A stretch of 30,570 bases of DNA. Source: Eimeria necatrix. Taxonomy: Eukaryota > Apicomplexa > Conoidasida > Eucoccidiorida > Eimeriidae. The stretch's first letter is position 1. Each line of letters begins with the position of its first letter. This document shows, piece after piece, positions 1-10,810 of this stretch. The stretch is from contig NW_013654322.1 in the NCBI RefSeq assembly GCF_000499385.1, positions 1-30,570 of the forward strand. Direction: 5' to 3'. The notes under the pieces were generated by a model that saw only the letters and a list, made by a program, of their open reading frames with translations, was not told the origin of the DNA and searched no databases. The translations under genes and the position numbers were made by a program.

Positions 1-1172
1 AGCAGCAGCAGCAGCCGCCGCGTCCAGCAGCCGCTGCTGCTGCTGCGAATCCAAAGGCAGCGAGGCCGCGCCATAACGCTGCTGCTGCTGCTGCTGCTGC
101 TGCAGCAGCAAACCCAACGCCCTGACCCCCCTCTCGTCCGGCGCAAAGAGACCCGCAGGAGGCTGCTGCTGCTGCACCTGCCCGCCGCGCACCGCCGCCG
201 CCGCCGCCGCTGCTGCTGCTGCTGCTGCCGACTCGTGCTGCTGCTGCTGCTGCTGCTGCTGCTGCGGCCGCACCACAAAGTCCGCGCTGTCCACTGGCAA
301 AGGAAGAGCAGCAATTATGCTGCTTTTGCTGCCGTAGTCCGCCACATTTATGTCCAGTCTTTTAAAAAGCACTTCGATGTCAAATACCAAATTCGTCCTG
401 CAGCAACAGCAGCAGCAGCAGCAGCAGCAGCAATGGCCCCTCAGCAGCAGCAGCAGCAGCAGCAGCAACAGCAACAAGACACACCCCCCAGCAGCAGCAC
501 CACCCCCACCACCGACCCCCCCACCACCACCACCACCACCAGCAGCAGCAGCAGCACCCCGCCCGCCGCAGCAGCAGCAGCAGCAGCACCGCCGCAGCAG
601 CAGCAGCACTCCCACCGCCGCAGCAGCAGCAGCAGCAGCAGCAGCAGCCGACCTGAGGTGGGGGAGCCTGTGGAAGTCGGCGAGGAGGTTGACGAGAGCA
701 GCAGTCCAGGGATTGGGAAGTTTGAAAACTTTAGAAATGGAAACACTTTCCAAAACTCGACAAACGAAAGGCAGCACTGCCACCAGCTGCCCCGAGGTGT
801 ACGCACACAGCAGCAGCTTCTTCAGGTCCACGTGCTTCGACCGCAGCGGCTTGTTTCTGCAACGCATTTCATTTATTTTATTTTCTTTTTTATTTATTTT
901 GTTTTATTTTGTTTTTTACTTTTATTTTTATTTTATTCCGGAATGGTGCTGAAATTCCCGTTGAAACGGTGCAAAAGGCAGCTCTGCAAGTCGAAGCAAA
1001 AAAACAGACTTCAAGCTGCTGCTGCTGCTGCAGCAGCAGCAGCAAAGCAGCAGCAGCAGCAGTCGAGATGACGCAGCAGCAGCAGCACAGAAGAGGAGCA
1101 CCACCAGCAGCAACAACCACGAAAAGACAGCAGCACAAGCAGCAGCAGCAACAATAAAGCCACAGCACCAGA

Positions 1173-1218
<46 letters not shown>

Positions 1219-1364
1219 CCTGGCGATGGTGATGCTGCCCAGCCAGAGGCCCAAGTTCTTAAGAACTGTGCGGAAAGCCGAAGAGTCTTTTGCTGTTGCA
1301 ACAAAGCGCAGCAAAGCTTTGACGCATTCGTAAGTAGTTGAGACCACAGAGTCCATTACCACCA

Positions 1365-1408
<44 letters not shown>

Positions 1409-1869
1409 GGCTGCTGCGGGGGGGACTGCAAGGGCTCCCCCGGCTTCTCCGCGGCGGGCTGCTGCTGCTGCTGCTGCTGCGGGGGCTGGGCCTGCTGCGG
1501 CTTGCCCGCGTGCTGCTGCGGCTCCTGCTGCTGCTGCTGCTGCTGCTCGAGCTCCTGGCGCGGCTGCTGCAGCAGCAAAATGAACTGGATGTACACCGCG
1601 TGGTGGTTCGGCTCCTTCGTGGCTCTGTTCTTCACCAAATAAAGAGACAGCCAGGGGACGAACTCCGGCTGCAGCAGCTGCTGCAGCTGCAGCGCCTTAG
1701 CAGCAACATTAGCAGCACAAATGCTGTTGCATGCAGCAGCAGCAGCATCTTTGAACCAGCTCGGAGGCGCCACGAGGTCTTGGATGAACTCTTCGTCTCG
1801 CGACAGCAGCGCCTCCATGCTGCCGCCTTGCTGCAGCAGCAGGCTCGCCCCGCTGCTGCTGCTGTTGCC

Positions 1870-1909
<40 letters not shown>

Positions 1910-2042
1910 GCGCTGTTGCTCGCCGACAGGCCCGGCAGCGGCGTCCCGCCGCTGCTGCCCCCGCTGCTGCTGCCGCCGCCCAAAACCCCGAACTGCTGCT
2001 GCTGCTGCTGCGAAGCGTCGCGCTGGTGCTCGTGCGGCAGCA

Positions 2043-2077
<35 letters not shown>

Positions 2078-2183
2078 TGCTGCAGCAAGTGCTGCTGCTG
2101 CTGCTCCAGGATCTTCGGAAACCTCTCATTCTGCATGTTCAGCGCCATAGGCCCCGGCACCACAACCCCCGAAGCCGAACCTG

Positions 2184-2242
<59 letters not shown>

Positions 2243-2759
2243 CTTGCCGCGCATGCCAATGGTGGGGGCGGGAGGCAGCACAACTCCGGCGAGCTCGCTC
2301 TCCAAGAGGTGGATTTTGCTGCGGAGGTCCGGGGGCAGCGCAGCAACAACTCTTGCTGCGTGCTGCTGGTAGTGGGAGTGCAGCAGCAGCAGCTCGTGTC
2401 TCTCTGCAACAGCAGCAGCAAACGCGGGATAAAAAAAGAGACAGTCCAGGACTTGTTCCAAAGCAGCAACTCCGAACATCCACATCTTGCTGGGGGGCCC
2501 CTTGCGGAGGGCCTCCAAGACGCAGCGCAGCGCAACAGCAAGCGAGGGGCCCCGCTGCAGCAGCAAACCCTGCCGCAGCAGCTGCCCCAGCAGCACAGCT
2601 GTTGCTGCCAGCTCTTTCAGCGGGTAGCGCGGGAGGTGCCGCGTTTCTCGAAATAAAGTGGAGAGAAACCGAGACACAACTGCTGCTTCGTGAGCGGAAG
2701 CAGCAGCAGAACTCCCCCGTTCCAGAGCAGCAAGAACCAGGTCCGCAGACGCGCCCCCT

Positions 2760-2804
<45 letters not shown>

Positions 2805-3063
2805 GCAGCAAGGTGGCGAGGTGGGCGCCGCGCGGCAGCAGCGGCGAGGGCGGACGCTGCGGCGCCGGGGGAGGGGCAGCAGCAGCAGCAGCAGCAACCA
2901 TAGCCGGGACGCAGCAGCAGCAGCAGCAGCAGGGGAGGCAGCAGCAGCAGCAACAGCAGGGGAGGCAGCAGCAGCAGCAGCACGGAGAGCAGCGGGGAAC
3001 GATGGTGGGCAGAGGGACAAAGCGTCGAGCAGCAGAAAAAAGAGAATGCAGCAGCAGCAGCAA

Positions 3064-3094
<31 letters not shown>

Positions 3095-3163
3095 TGCAGC
3101 AGCTCACCCAAGAAGAGCCTTTGGAACAGGGTGTGGACGTCGGCCTCCACATCGAGCTCCGAA

Positions 3164-3198
<35 letters not shown>

Positions 3199-3387
3199 TG
3201 TTGCTGCTGCCGATGTAGGCGGCGTTGTTGCTGGGTTCCCCTGCGAAGCAGCAGCTGCAGCAGCGGATGCAGCCCCTGCAGCAGCAGCAGCAGCAGCTGC
3301 TGCTGCTGCCGGGGATCCCTGCTGCAGAAGGGAGGCCGCGGCGGCGAGTCCCGTTGTCGTTGTTGGTGTTGCTGCTGCTGCCGTTGC

Positions 3388-3418
<31 letters not shown>

Positions 3419-3492
3419 CCTGAGACACCGCGAGAAGACGGGGCCTCAGCAGCTGCGCGCTCGGAAGCGCTGCCAGCAGCAGGAGGCGGCAT
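1..3492 (-). CDS. NOT1: NOT1/CNOT1, scaffold subunit of the CCR4-NOT deadenylase complex (3' end beyond window)
   Basis: NOT1 is the large scaffold that holds the CAF1/CCR4 deadenylases in cytoplasmic mRNA decay. Five exons read on the minus strand: 3492-3108, 2757-2248, 2180-1220, 856-653, 397-1, with matching phases and 819 codons in the window. Visible blocks in order: ELDVEADVHTLFQRLF (about residue 113), then FRETRHLPRYPLKELAAT and ALRCVLEALRKGPPSKMW (HEAT-type region before the MIF4G domain), then PEFVPWLSLYLVKNRATKEP, VLKNLGLWLGSITIARNKPL, LPFVCRVLESVS, KLPNPWTAALVNLLADFH and NLVFDIEVLFKRLDINVADY, the MIF4G-like CAF1-binding domain. Long Gln, Ala and Ser runs interrupt these blocks. 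ATG 3492 has an in-frame TGA shortly upstream, so it is the best start, though a spliced 5' exon is not excluded. The NOT1 N-terminal HEAT domain is not visible. The C-terminal NOT1 domain lies beyond the left edge. Identity is from family knowledge; the exon model is inferred. Confidence 0.88.
2181..2247 (-). other. GC-AG intron of NOT1 (67 bases)
   Basis: Read on the minus strand, the exon ends in ATG CGC G and is followed by GCAAGT, the usual donor of the minor GC-AG intron class. The intron is a CTG tract ending in GGTGCTGCAG. Only this donor (phase 1) restores the frame GSASGVVVPGP of the next exon. The nearby GT at 2243-2242 gives phase 2 and breaks it. Confidence 0.6.
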
Positions 3493-4166
3493 CTTCCTGC
3501 TGCTGCTGCTGCTGCTGCTGCATCAGCACTGCAGCAGCAGCCTGCTGCAGAAACTGCGACGGGGCCCTACAGTAGGGAAGATTTGTTCGTTAGCAGCACC
3601 GGGCTGGGAGGGCACATGCTGCTGCTGCTGCTGCTGCCGCTGCTGTTGCTGCTGCTGCTGTTTTACTGCAGCTAAAAAGAGACGGCACAGCAGCAATATT
3701 AACAGACACTAGACGAGACAGTACACGCTGCTGCTGCTGCTGCTGCTGCGTTGGGAGCACCAGCACTATGCACAACCTGGCAGCAGCAGCAGCAGCAGCT
3801 GCCGCTGCTGCTGCTCGCAGCACCTGCTGCAGCAGCAAAAAGGCGAGTTGGGGTTTCTAAAAACAGAAAATAAAATGCAACATTAAAGATTAAATACAGC
3901 AGCAAAAATGAGGCGAGGGCCGTTCCTGCAGCAGCAGCTGCCGCAGCTGCTGCAGCTGCTGCTGCTCCAGCAGCAGCCACCGCAGCTGCTGCTGCAGCAG
4001 GGACCCGACAGCTGCCGCCCCCCACTCCTAGCTGCTGCTGCTGCTGCTGCTGCCGCTGCTGCTGCTGCTTAGTGGCAAATGTTATCAGAGTTTTAAAAAT
4101 GCTGCATGCTGTGGAGTTTCTGCGTCGTTTGTGCTGCAGTGCTGCTCGCAAAGCCCTTGCTGTCGC

Positions 4167-4202
<36 letters not shown>

Positions 4203-4416
4203 GGGGGGTTGGGTCTGCGGTGGAGTGCTGCTGAGGTTTGGACTGTTGTTTGTGTGTCTCTTCGAATTGTAAGAATAAAAAATGTAAATAAATAAAAATA
4301 AAAAATAGCAGCGACGGTGTGTTGGGCTGTACGTACGCCTCACTGCCCCTGCTGCTGCTGCTGCTGCTGCTGCTGCAGCTGCTGCTGCAGCAGACACGCG
4401 GAGCATGCCGGCGATT
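3493..4416. other. Repeat-rich spacer upstream of NOT1
   Basis: CTG/CAG blocks alternate with short AT-rich pieces (3850-3910 and 4260-4310). Open frames here are poly-Ala, poly-Cys or poly-Leu runs on both strands with no recognisable block. It may hold the NOT1 promoter or 5' exons, but nothing identifies them. Confidence 0.4.
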
Positions 4417-4983
4417 TCACCTGTTTCTCTTGCTGCCAGCGGTCTTCCTATTTCGCCTGTGGCTGCTGCTGCTTGCTGCAGCTGCTGCAGCATCTTTTAT
4501 GTTGCTGTTCTCGGCAGCTGCTGCTGCGGCTCGGTGCTGCTGCTTTTGAGGCTTCTGCTGCTGCGAGGTTGCTGCTGCAGCAGCGGTCCAGACTGCTGCT
4601 GCGAAGCTGAATGCTGCTGCTGCGAGGTTGCTGCTGCTGCTGCTGTGGTTAGGATTGAGGGTAGCAATGAGGGGTGTTGCTGCAGCAGCAGCAGATGCTG
4701 CTGCTGCTGCCTGCTGCTTGTCCGTTTGCTGCAGCTGGCTGCAGCTAATTTGCTTCTCTTTCATTTCTCTTGAGTTTCCTTTAGCTGCTGCACTTTGTAG
4801 GGGGTTTTGGGGGTTGCTGCTGCAGCACTTGCTGCTGCTGCTTCTCCTTGCTGCTGCCATTTCTTGCTGCTGCTGTTGCTTCCCGCTGCTGCTGCTGTTT
4901 GTTGCTGCTGGGCTGCTCGTTTTCTGCTGCTGCGGAGGCTCGTCGAGTAGACTTCGAAAGGGATGAGCAGCTGCAGCAAACCG

Positions 4984-5021
<38 letters not shown>

Positions 5022-5376
5022 GCTGGAAGTTCTGCTGCAGCTTGCTGCGAGCAGATGCGACAATTGCGGATGATTCCAAGCTGCCGTTGAGTTTGTTGCT
5101 GCTGCTCTGGCTGCTGCTGCTGCTGCCGCAGCAGCAGCAACTGCTGCTGCTGAAGAAGTAGCAGGAGCTGCACGGCGAACTGAGTGACTTTTGAGCTATT
5201 TGTTTAGCAGCTATTGGCTGTGTGGCAGCAGCAGCAGCTGCTGCTGCTGCTCCTGGTGGTGCTTCTGCTGCAGCAGCTGGTGCTGCTTTTTGTGCTGCAG
5301 CTGCTGCTGCTTGCTGCTCTTGTTTGTGTGTCAGTACGGCAGCAACTCGTGACTTGTGCTGCATGCATTGCTGCAT
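4417..5376 (-). CDS. Hypothetical low-complexity protein, doubtful
   Basis: An uninterrupted 319-codon frame starts at a true ATG (MQQCMQHKSRVAAVLTHKQE). It is rich in Ala, Ser, Gln and Lys, with scattered less repetitive pieces such as SLESSAIVASARSKLQQNFQ and a basic C-terminus (HRRNRKTAGSKRNR). I recognise no domain, signal peptide or membrane segment. It lies upstream of NOT1 on the same strand, so it could be an independent gene, a 5' portion of NOT1, or a chance frame in CAG-rich DNA. Overlapping frames on the plus strand are of similar quality, which weakens the case. Confidence 0.25.
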
Positions 5377-5706
5377 GTATTATTTCTTTTCTTTTCTTCC
5401 AATTTATTTTATTAATTAATTAATTTAGTTTATCAATTTGCTTCTTTGGTCTTTTTTCCCTGTCTTGCTGCTGCTGCTGCTGCTGCTGCTGCTTGCTGCT
5501 GCTGCCTCGGAGCAAAGACACAAATAAATAGTCCACAAGGCCCCGGGTTTATAATTGTATAAATATAAATGTCTTTGCATGCATTTTTGCATGCGCATGC
5601 ATGCAAGAAGAGGAATTTGTTCTTATATTTGTTTCGAAGCAGGTGTATATACACCGTAGAGTGCATGCGTGGATTTGCTAATACATATATTTCTACAAGT
5701 GCGCCT

Positions 5707-5879
5707 ATTAGAGTCAGCAGCAGCAGCAGCAGCAGCAGCAGACGCAGCAGCAGCAGACCCTGCAGCAGCAGACGCAGCAGCAGCAGGCGGGGCTTCCCTT
5801 AGAGCAACAGATGGCAGCAACCTTCTCCAGCATCAGCAGCAGCAGCAGCGCCAGCAGCAGCAGCAGCAGCAGCAGCACG
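5707..5879. repeat. Interrupted CAG repeat
   Basis: CAG tracts are interrupted by ACG and ACC triplets (pattern CAGACGCAGCAGCAGCAG), then the short unique piece GGGGCTTCCCTTAGAGC, then further CAG tracts. It sits in non-coding AT-rich surroundings. Confidence 0.75.
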
Positions 5880-6436
5880 TGTGTACGTACACTCGAAGTT
5901 TTGTCTTTGCGCGCTACAGAACGGGGTGCATGCATGCATTCAAATAACTTCTGGAGAATCAAAAATCAATTCTAAATATAATTAATTATTCTGAGATAAA
6001 GAAAATGGAATTAAGGAGTTTATTTAAAAGAGAAAAACAAAAAATTCAAGAAATTTGGAACTGCTGAAAAGTGCATTTTGCAAAACTTGAAAAGTTTCGA
6101 GATTGTGCGCCTACGGGCCTGTACAGACAGTCCACTCCATTAAATTAATGCATTAATATTTATTTTTTAATATTTATCCGAAATTAATTCAAGTTTCAAT
6201 TTTTTATTCTTTTTTTCGCCAAATTTATTCCAGGCCGCAGCAGCAGCAGCAGCAGCAGCAGCAGCACCGGTGTACAGACACTCGAGATCTGCGGCTGCCG
6301 TCCAACTCTTTCGAGTTTCTGAAGCGAATGGAAAATAAAATGAAATTATAAATAAATTAATTAATTAAATTCAAGAAATAAAACCAAAACAAGGGGAAAT
6401 AAGGCCTCGTCGGCCCCCCATGGCGCTGTGCTGCTG

Positions 6437-6438
<2 letters not shown>

Positions 6439-6481
<43 letters not shown>
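6439..6481. repeat. Pure (CAG)n tract
   Basis: About 14 uninterrupted CAG units in the non-coding AT-rich island. A shorter pure tract of about 9 units lies at 6238-6266. Confidence 0.85.
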
Positions 6482-6482
<1 letters not shown>

Positions 6483-6611
6483 CTAAATACTGCTACATGT
6501 AAAATGAATGTATTGCTGCGGATATGTCACTTACGTATTTCTATCATGTATATATATAGGCTTTATACTATCTAAAGCCTGCCCATTGTATATACATACA
6601 TATACATACAT

Positions 6612-6614
<3 letters not shown>

Positions 6615-6687
<73 letters not shown>
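6615..6687. repeat. (TA)n dinucleotide repeat
   Basis: A 73-base uninterrupted AT alternation, flanked by degenerate TATACATA units on both sides. Confidence 0.95.
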
Positions 6688-6688
<1 letters not shown>

Positions 6689-6939
6689 TTATATATAAAT
6701 ACATATATATATAATATAATTAATTGGATATTATATTGGATATATTTGCTTTAAATTATGTGGAAAGCAGCAATGAAAGCTGAAACAAATGCAATTGTGG
6801 ACAAGCTGTCGGCTGTATATACACCCCAGAGGTGCATGTGGCTGTATGTACACTCCACGGGAACATAAAAGCAACTTCCAATTAATAAAAGCTTTTTGAA
6901 TAAATTCGCTGTCATTAGTTCTGAGAAAGTGCTGAAGGA

Positions 6940-6990
6940 TTTATTTATTTATTTATTTATTTATTTACTTACTTACTTACTTATTTATTT
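6940..6990. repeat. (TTTA)n / (CTTA)n tetranucleotide repeat
   Basis: TTTA units pass into four ACTT units and back to TTTA. One array has mutated in its middle. Confidence 0.85.
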
Positions 6991-7463
6991 GCATTTTTCT
7001 GAAACACAATAAAAAGAAGAAAAACGCAAACTGTAGCGCGAAAGCTCCAACTTGGAGATAAAAATATTTTTTGCAACTAATTTTATTTATTGCGACAATA
7101 AAAGTAAATGAAAGAATAAAAAATGGAATTTATAAATATATTTGTAGATATGCAACGGATTAGGCCGAATGTTTGTAAAAAAGAATTATTTCTGTTTTAT
7201 GAAAACGCAATTTGGCGTTCAAAGGAAAACTCTTCATTGTAGAAATAAAAGAAAATCGATTAAGTGGAAATAATATAACCTGCATGCATGCAAAAGTCTA
7301 CTTAGTTTCAAAAGTTGTTCTTTTAAGTTTTTATTCTTTTTAAATTTCAAATTCTGCTTTGTGCGCTTTCCTGTACACAAGTGCATGGAGTGTACATACA
7401 CCCCAAATCTCTGCATGCTTTTCACTATTTGTCCCGCGTAAATAAAATAAACACAAATATGAA

Positions 7464-7550
7464 ATATTATATTTATATTATATTTATATTATATTTATAT
7501 TATATTTATATTATATTTATATTATATTTATATTATATTTATATATTTTA
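7464..7550. repeat. 11-base AT minisatellite
   Basis: About seven near-identical tandem copies of ATTATATTTAT in pure AT sequence. Confidence 0.85.
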
Positions 7551-7969
7551 ATTCTTCTTAATGTTCTTTTTCTTAAAAATGCCTTTTTTTGCAAATCCGC
7601 CAGACACCTATCTTTGCTGCTTTTCCAGGTGTATGTACAGACGAGCATCCTTTTAAAAGTACTTTTGCACACCAATGGACTCTGTGCAAATAAATATATT
7701 TTATATTTATTTTAAATGTACTTTTTCTCATACGTAATATATTTACATATATAAGATGTGTAAATGCTCTCTTTACAGATAATAATGAGTTAAATAATAT
7801 GCATATATCTTTACATATATATATATATATAAAGATATAAAGCCTCAATACAAATAAAAGTATATTAACTCTGTATATATATGCATGTAATGGCCTCAAT
7901 GCAAACAAATACATTAAATTAAAATGCGTATAAATGGCTTTTCTGCAAAAAACGTATAAAATGCACATA

Positions 7970-8041
7970 TATGCATGCATGCATGCATGCATACATGCAT
8001 GCATGCATGCATGCACAGATGCATGCATACATGCATGCATT
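7970..8041. repeat. TGCATGCA array
   Basis: Tandem ATGC units with occasional ATAC and ACAG interruptions give a run of overlapping TGCATGCA palindromes. TGCATGCA is a known regulatory motif and ApiAP2 target in apicomplexans. Whether this long array acts as a binding platform or is only a microsatellite cannot be told. Confidence 0.8.
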
Positions 8042-8404
8042 TGTTTTTAAGGAAGACTTGGCCATTTGAATTGGAAATTTGTGCTTCGAGATCCCAAAAC
8101 AAATCCAACAAAATAAATTTGTTTTTTTTCATTTTTCATGAAGGCGGGACTGCAAGAAAGGCATTTTAATGTCAAAAAAGTTAATTTCAAAAATAAAAAA
8201 ACAGAAACAAAAAGAACTTGTGGGGCCCTTCAGAAGCAAAGTTTCAAAAGTTTTTGCTGCTGCACTTTCAAACCTTCTCGCCACAATTTCTGCACTGAGT
8301 TGCCAGACCGCAGTGGCTTTGCTGCTGCAGCAAAGCTGCATTGAGTTGCTGCAGGCAGCAGCAGCAACAGCAGCAGCTGCTGCTGCTAAACTTGTGCTTC
8401 CGCT

Positions 8405-8483
8405 CGCAGCACAGAGGCTGCGCTGCAGGCAGCAACAGCAGCACTCGTTGCTTAACCACGCGCAGCACAGGGGCTGAGCTGCA

Positions 8484-8522
<39 letters not shown>

Positions 8523-8525
8523 TGC
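8405..8525. repeat. Imperfect 56-base duplication ending in a CAG tract
   Basis: The segment from CGCAGCACAGAGGCTGCGC at 8405 recurs at 8461 as CGCAGCACAGGGGCTGAGC, each followed by CTGCAGGCAGCA. The second copy runs into about 12 CAG units. A third weak copy may start near 8345. It lies 3' of ARV1, and no convincing gene overlaps it. Confidence 0.55.
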
Positions 8526-8751
8526 TGCTTAAGTTGAGCTTCTGCGAGCAGAAAGCCGGTGGTAGCTGCTGCAGCTTTTCGCAGCAATTTGCTGTCAGTT
8601 TCGATGGCCTTTTGGGTCCCGTTTTTAATTTAAAAATAAATATTTAATTCTAATTTTAAAAACTAAAATTAAAATTAAATAATTTAAAATTCAAATTTCA
8701 ACAAAAGGAGCAGCAAGGAGAAGCGCTGCGTTCGCTGCATGCACGGAGAGG

Positions 8752-8912
8752 CAGCAGCAGCAGCAGCAAGCAGCAAACAGCAGCAAACAGCAAACAGCAG
8801 CTAGCAGCAAGCAGCAAACAGCAGCAAACAACAGCAAGCAGCAAGCAGCAGCAGCAGCAAGCAGCAGCAGCAGCAGCAAGTAGCAGCAAGCAGCAGCAAG
8901 CAGCAAATAGTG
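8752..8912. repeat. CAGCAA / CAGCAAA minisatellite
   Basis: About 160 bases of CAG mixed with CAA, CAAA and CTAG interruptions, in changing phase (6- and 7-base units). The phase changes argue against coding. It lies about 100 bases 3' of the ARV1 stop. Confidence 0.7.
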
Positions 8913-9001
8913 CTTCCAGAAGTGGGGCTTTTGCGGAAATTGTGGAAAGATTAGAAAAGGACAAATAGTTGATTGGAAATAAACAAAAGAGACAAAAGTA
9001 T

Positions 9002-9043
9002 TCAAATAAAGAGCCTAATGAGTCGGTCTAGGGTGGTTTCGTG

Positions 9044-9077
<34 letters not shown>

Positions 9078-9347
9078 GGAATGGCCTGCTGCAGCAGGAC
9101 CCAGAAGAAGGCGCGGACCGCCGCTCTTGCTGCTGCAGCAGCAGCAGCAATCAACAAACCAACAGCAGGATGAGCAGGAAAAAGAAAAACATAAAGTGCC
9201 ACTGCGTTGCTGCTCAAAGAAAAAAGTGCAACACAATGCCGCAGCAGCAAAGCTTCTTGCCAGGCCATTATCAGCAGCGTGCCCAATTTGCTGTACAAAG
9301 AAAGCCCCAGCGCAGTCAGCAGCACTCCCAGTTCGAACTCCTCCCCC

Positions 9348-9417
<70 letters not shown>

Positions 9418-9507
9418 CTGCTGCTGCTGGCGCTGCTGCTGCGGCGGGTGCTGCTAGTGCCGCTGCTGGCGCTGCTGCCGCCGTCGGCGCGCCCTTTGCC
9501 GCCGCCT

Positions 9508-9547
<40 letters not shown>

Positions 9548-9735
9548 TTTGTTGCGCCTGCGTCGGAAGGCCACGTAAAGCCGCGTCAGCAGCACAGCAG
9601 TGCCCAGAAAAGAAAACAACTCGGAAGCAGAAGACAGCAGCACGAGCAGCTGCTGCTCAATTGCTGCTGTTGAAGAAGACAGCAGCCACCCCAGAGCGGG
9701 CTCCCCCAGGGCTGCTTCGCCCGGGCCCCACAGCC

Positions 9736-9781
<46 letters not shown>

Positions 9782-9894
9782 AGTGTCGTCCTCCTCGTCC
9801 TCCTCTTCCTGCTGCTCCTGCTGCTCTTGCTGCTGCTGGTCCTCCAGCTGCGGAGAAGAGCACCAAAATGAATCCCTTGTGTTCCCCTCGCCCA

Positions 9895-9933
<39 letters not shown>

Positions 9934-10060
9934 AGCGGAAGCCCTCCCAGTCCTCAGACTCGTCGAGGGCGCTATCTGCTGCTGCTGCTGCTACATTGTG
10001 GTAGTTCTCCTGCAGCAGCAGCGGGCGACTGTCGGCTGCGATGTGACAGCTATGAACTAA

Positions 10061-10095
<35 letters not shown>

Positions 10096-10715
10096 AGTAC
10101 TTGCTACTCGGGGAGAAAACAGCAGCAAAGCCGCATGCCAGCAAAGCTAGCACGGACGGGCGCTTGAAGGCGCTCCTGCTTCGGTTCTGTTTGTGCTGCT
10201 GCAGCAGCTGCTGCTGCTGCTGCTGCTGCAGCTCCGCAGCGACAGCAGCAGCGGGCACATCCTGCTGCTGGTCGCACGCAGCCGGGGGGCCGTCACTCTC
10301 GCAGCAGCAGCAGCTGCTGCTGCTGCTGCTGAAGCCGGCGTGGTCGGCGTCGGCGCGCTGCTCTCGCTGCTGCTGCTGCTGCGGCTGCTGCTGCTGCTGC
10401 TGCTGCTGCGGGGAGTGCAGCAAAAACCACTCCAAATAAGCGTCAAAGAAAACGCATGCAATTGTAAACTTAATAATGCTGTGGGGCACTACTCCTCTGG
10501 TGTGGGGTTTGCGGTTGTAGAGCAGGTGTCTGTACACCTGGGGCTTGTGCAGCAGCAAGTCCAGCGACAGCAGCAGCGAGTCGTGCTGCAGATAAGGGTC
10601 TGCCAGTTTGCTGCAGCTGCTGCAGCAAACCAAACGGATGTTGTCAGAGCCAGGAGGGAAGGCCCGGTAGATGCAGTCCACCGGCGCCCCGCATTCTATG
10701 CAAACCAGCCGGCCC

Positions 10716-10769
<54 letters not shown>

Positions 10770-10810
10770 CCAGTGAGCTCCAGGTTTGCCGCAGAGCGCG
10801 TGGGAAACAT
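9002..10810 (-). CDS. ARV1: ARV1 family protein (ER sterol/lipid homeostasis membrane protein)
   Basis: ARV1 is an ER multi-pass membrane protein needed for sterol distribution and GPI or lipid homeostasis. The single-exon frame gives 602 residues from ATG 10810 (MFPTRSAANLELTGE); the frame stays open upstream but has no earlier ATG. After a 16-Gln run comes the ARV1 homology domain: a zinc-binding pattern CIEC (about 37-40) and CCSSC (about 62-66), then LLLHKPQVYRHLLYNRKPH and a first membrane segment ending FFDAYLEWFLLH. The C-terminal half has the family-like hydrophobic stretch around LGLSLYSKLGTLLIMAWQ. Gln, Ser, Asp/Glu and Ala runs expand the protein two- to three-fold over the usual 220-380 residues. 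It is transcribed divergently from MON2. The stop at 9002 is directly preceded by RLIRLF. Confidence 0.92.

Larger units (their letters stand above)
5377..8140. other. AT-rich, gene-poor island
   Basis: Composition switches abruptly from GC-rich CAG DNA to AT-rich DNA with frequent AATAAA, TTTATT and ATTAAT strings. No frame here looks coding. It contains the simple repeats listed separately, several TGCATGCA motifs (5575-5606, 5927-5941, 7280-7294, 7970-8041) and six or seven GTGTAC/GTATAC-type quasi-palindromes. Eimeria chromosomes are known to alternate repeat-rich and feature-poor segments; this resembles a small feature-poor stretch. Confidence 0.6.

Noticed and set aside
235..1219. Overlapping open frames of poly-Leu, poly-Ala, poly-Cys and poly-Gln on both strands
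   Set aside because: They are readings of CAG/CTG repeats in other frames of NOT1 exons and introns; most begin at non-ATG codons.
2181..2243. GT donor at 2243 for the NOT1 intron
   Set aside because: Gives phase 2 and throws the following exon, with its clear NOT1 blocks, out of frame.
1510..3423. 637-codon plus-strand frame
   Set aside because: Antisense shadow of NOT1. Its non-repetitive parts are complements of conserved NOT1 blocks.
7573..8132. Frames of repeated MHAC residues
   Set aside because: Translation of the TGCATGCA array.
8129..8587. 152-codon minus frame in the ARV1 3' region
   Set aside because: Composition follows the local CAG duplication; no conserved block.
9127..10167. 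346-codon plus-strand frame over ARV1
   Set aside because: Antisense of ARV1; only repeats and complemented ARV1 codons.
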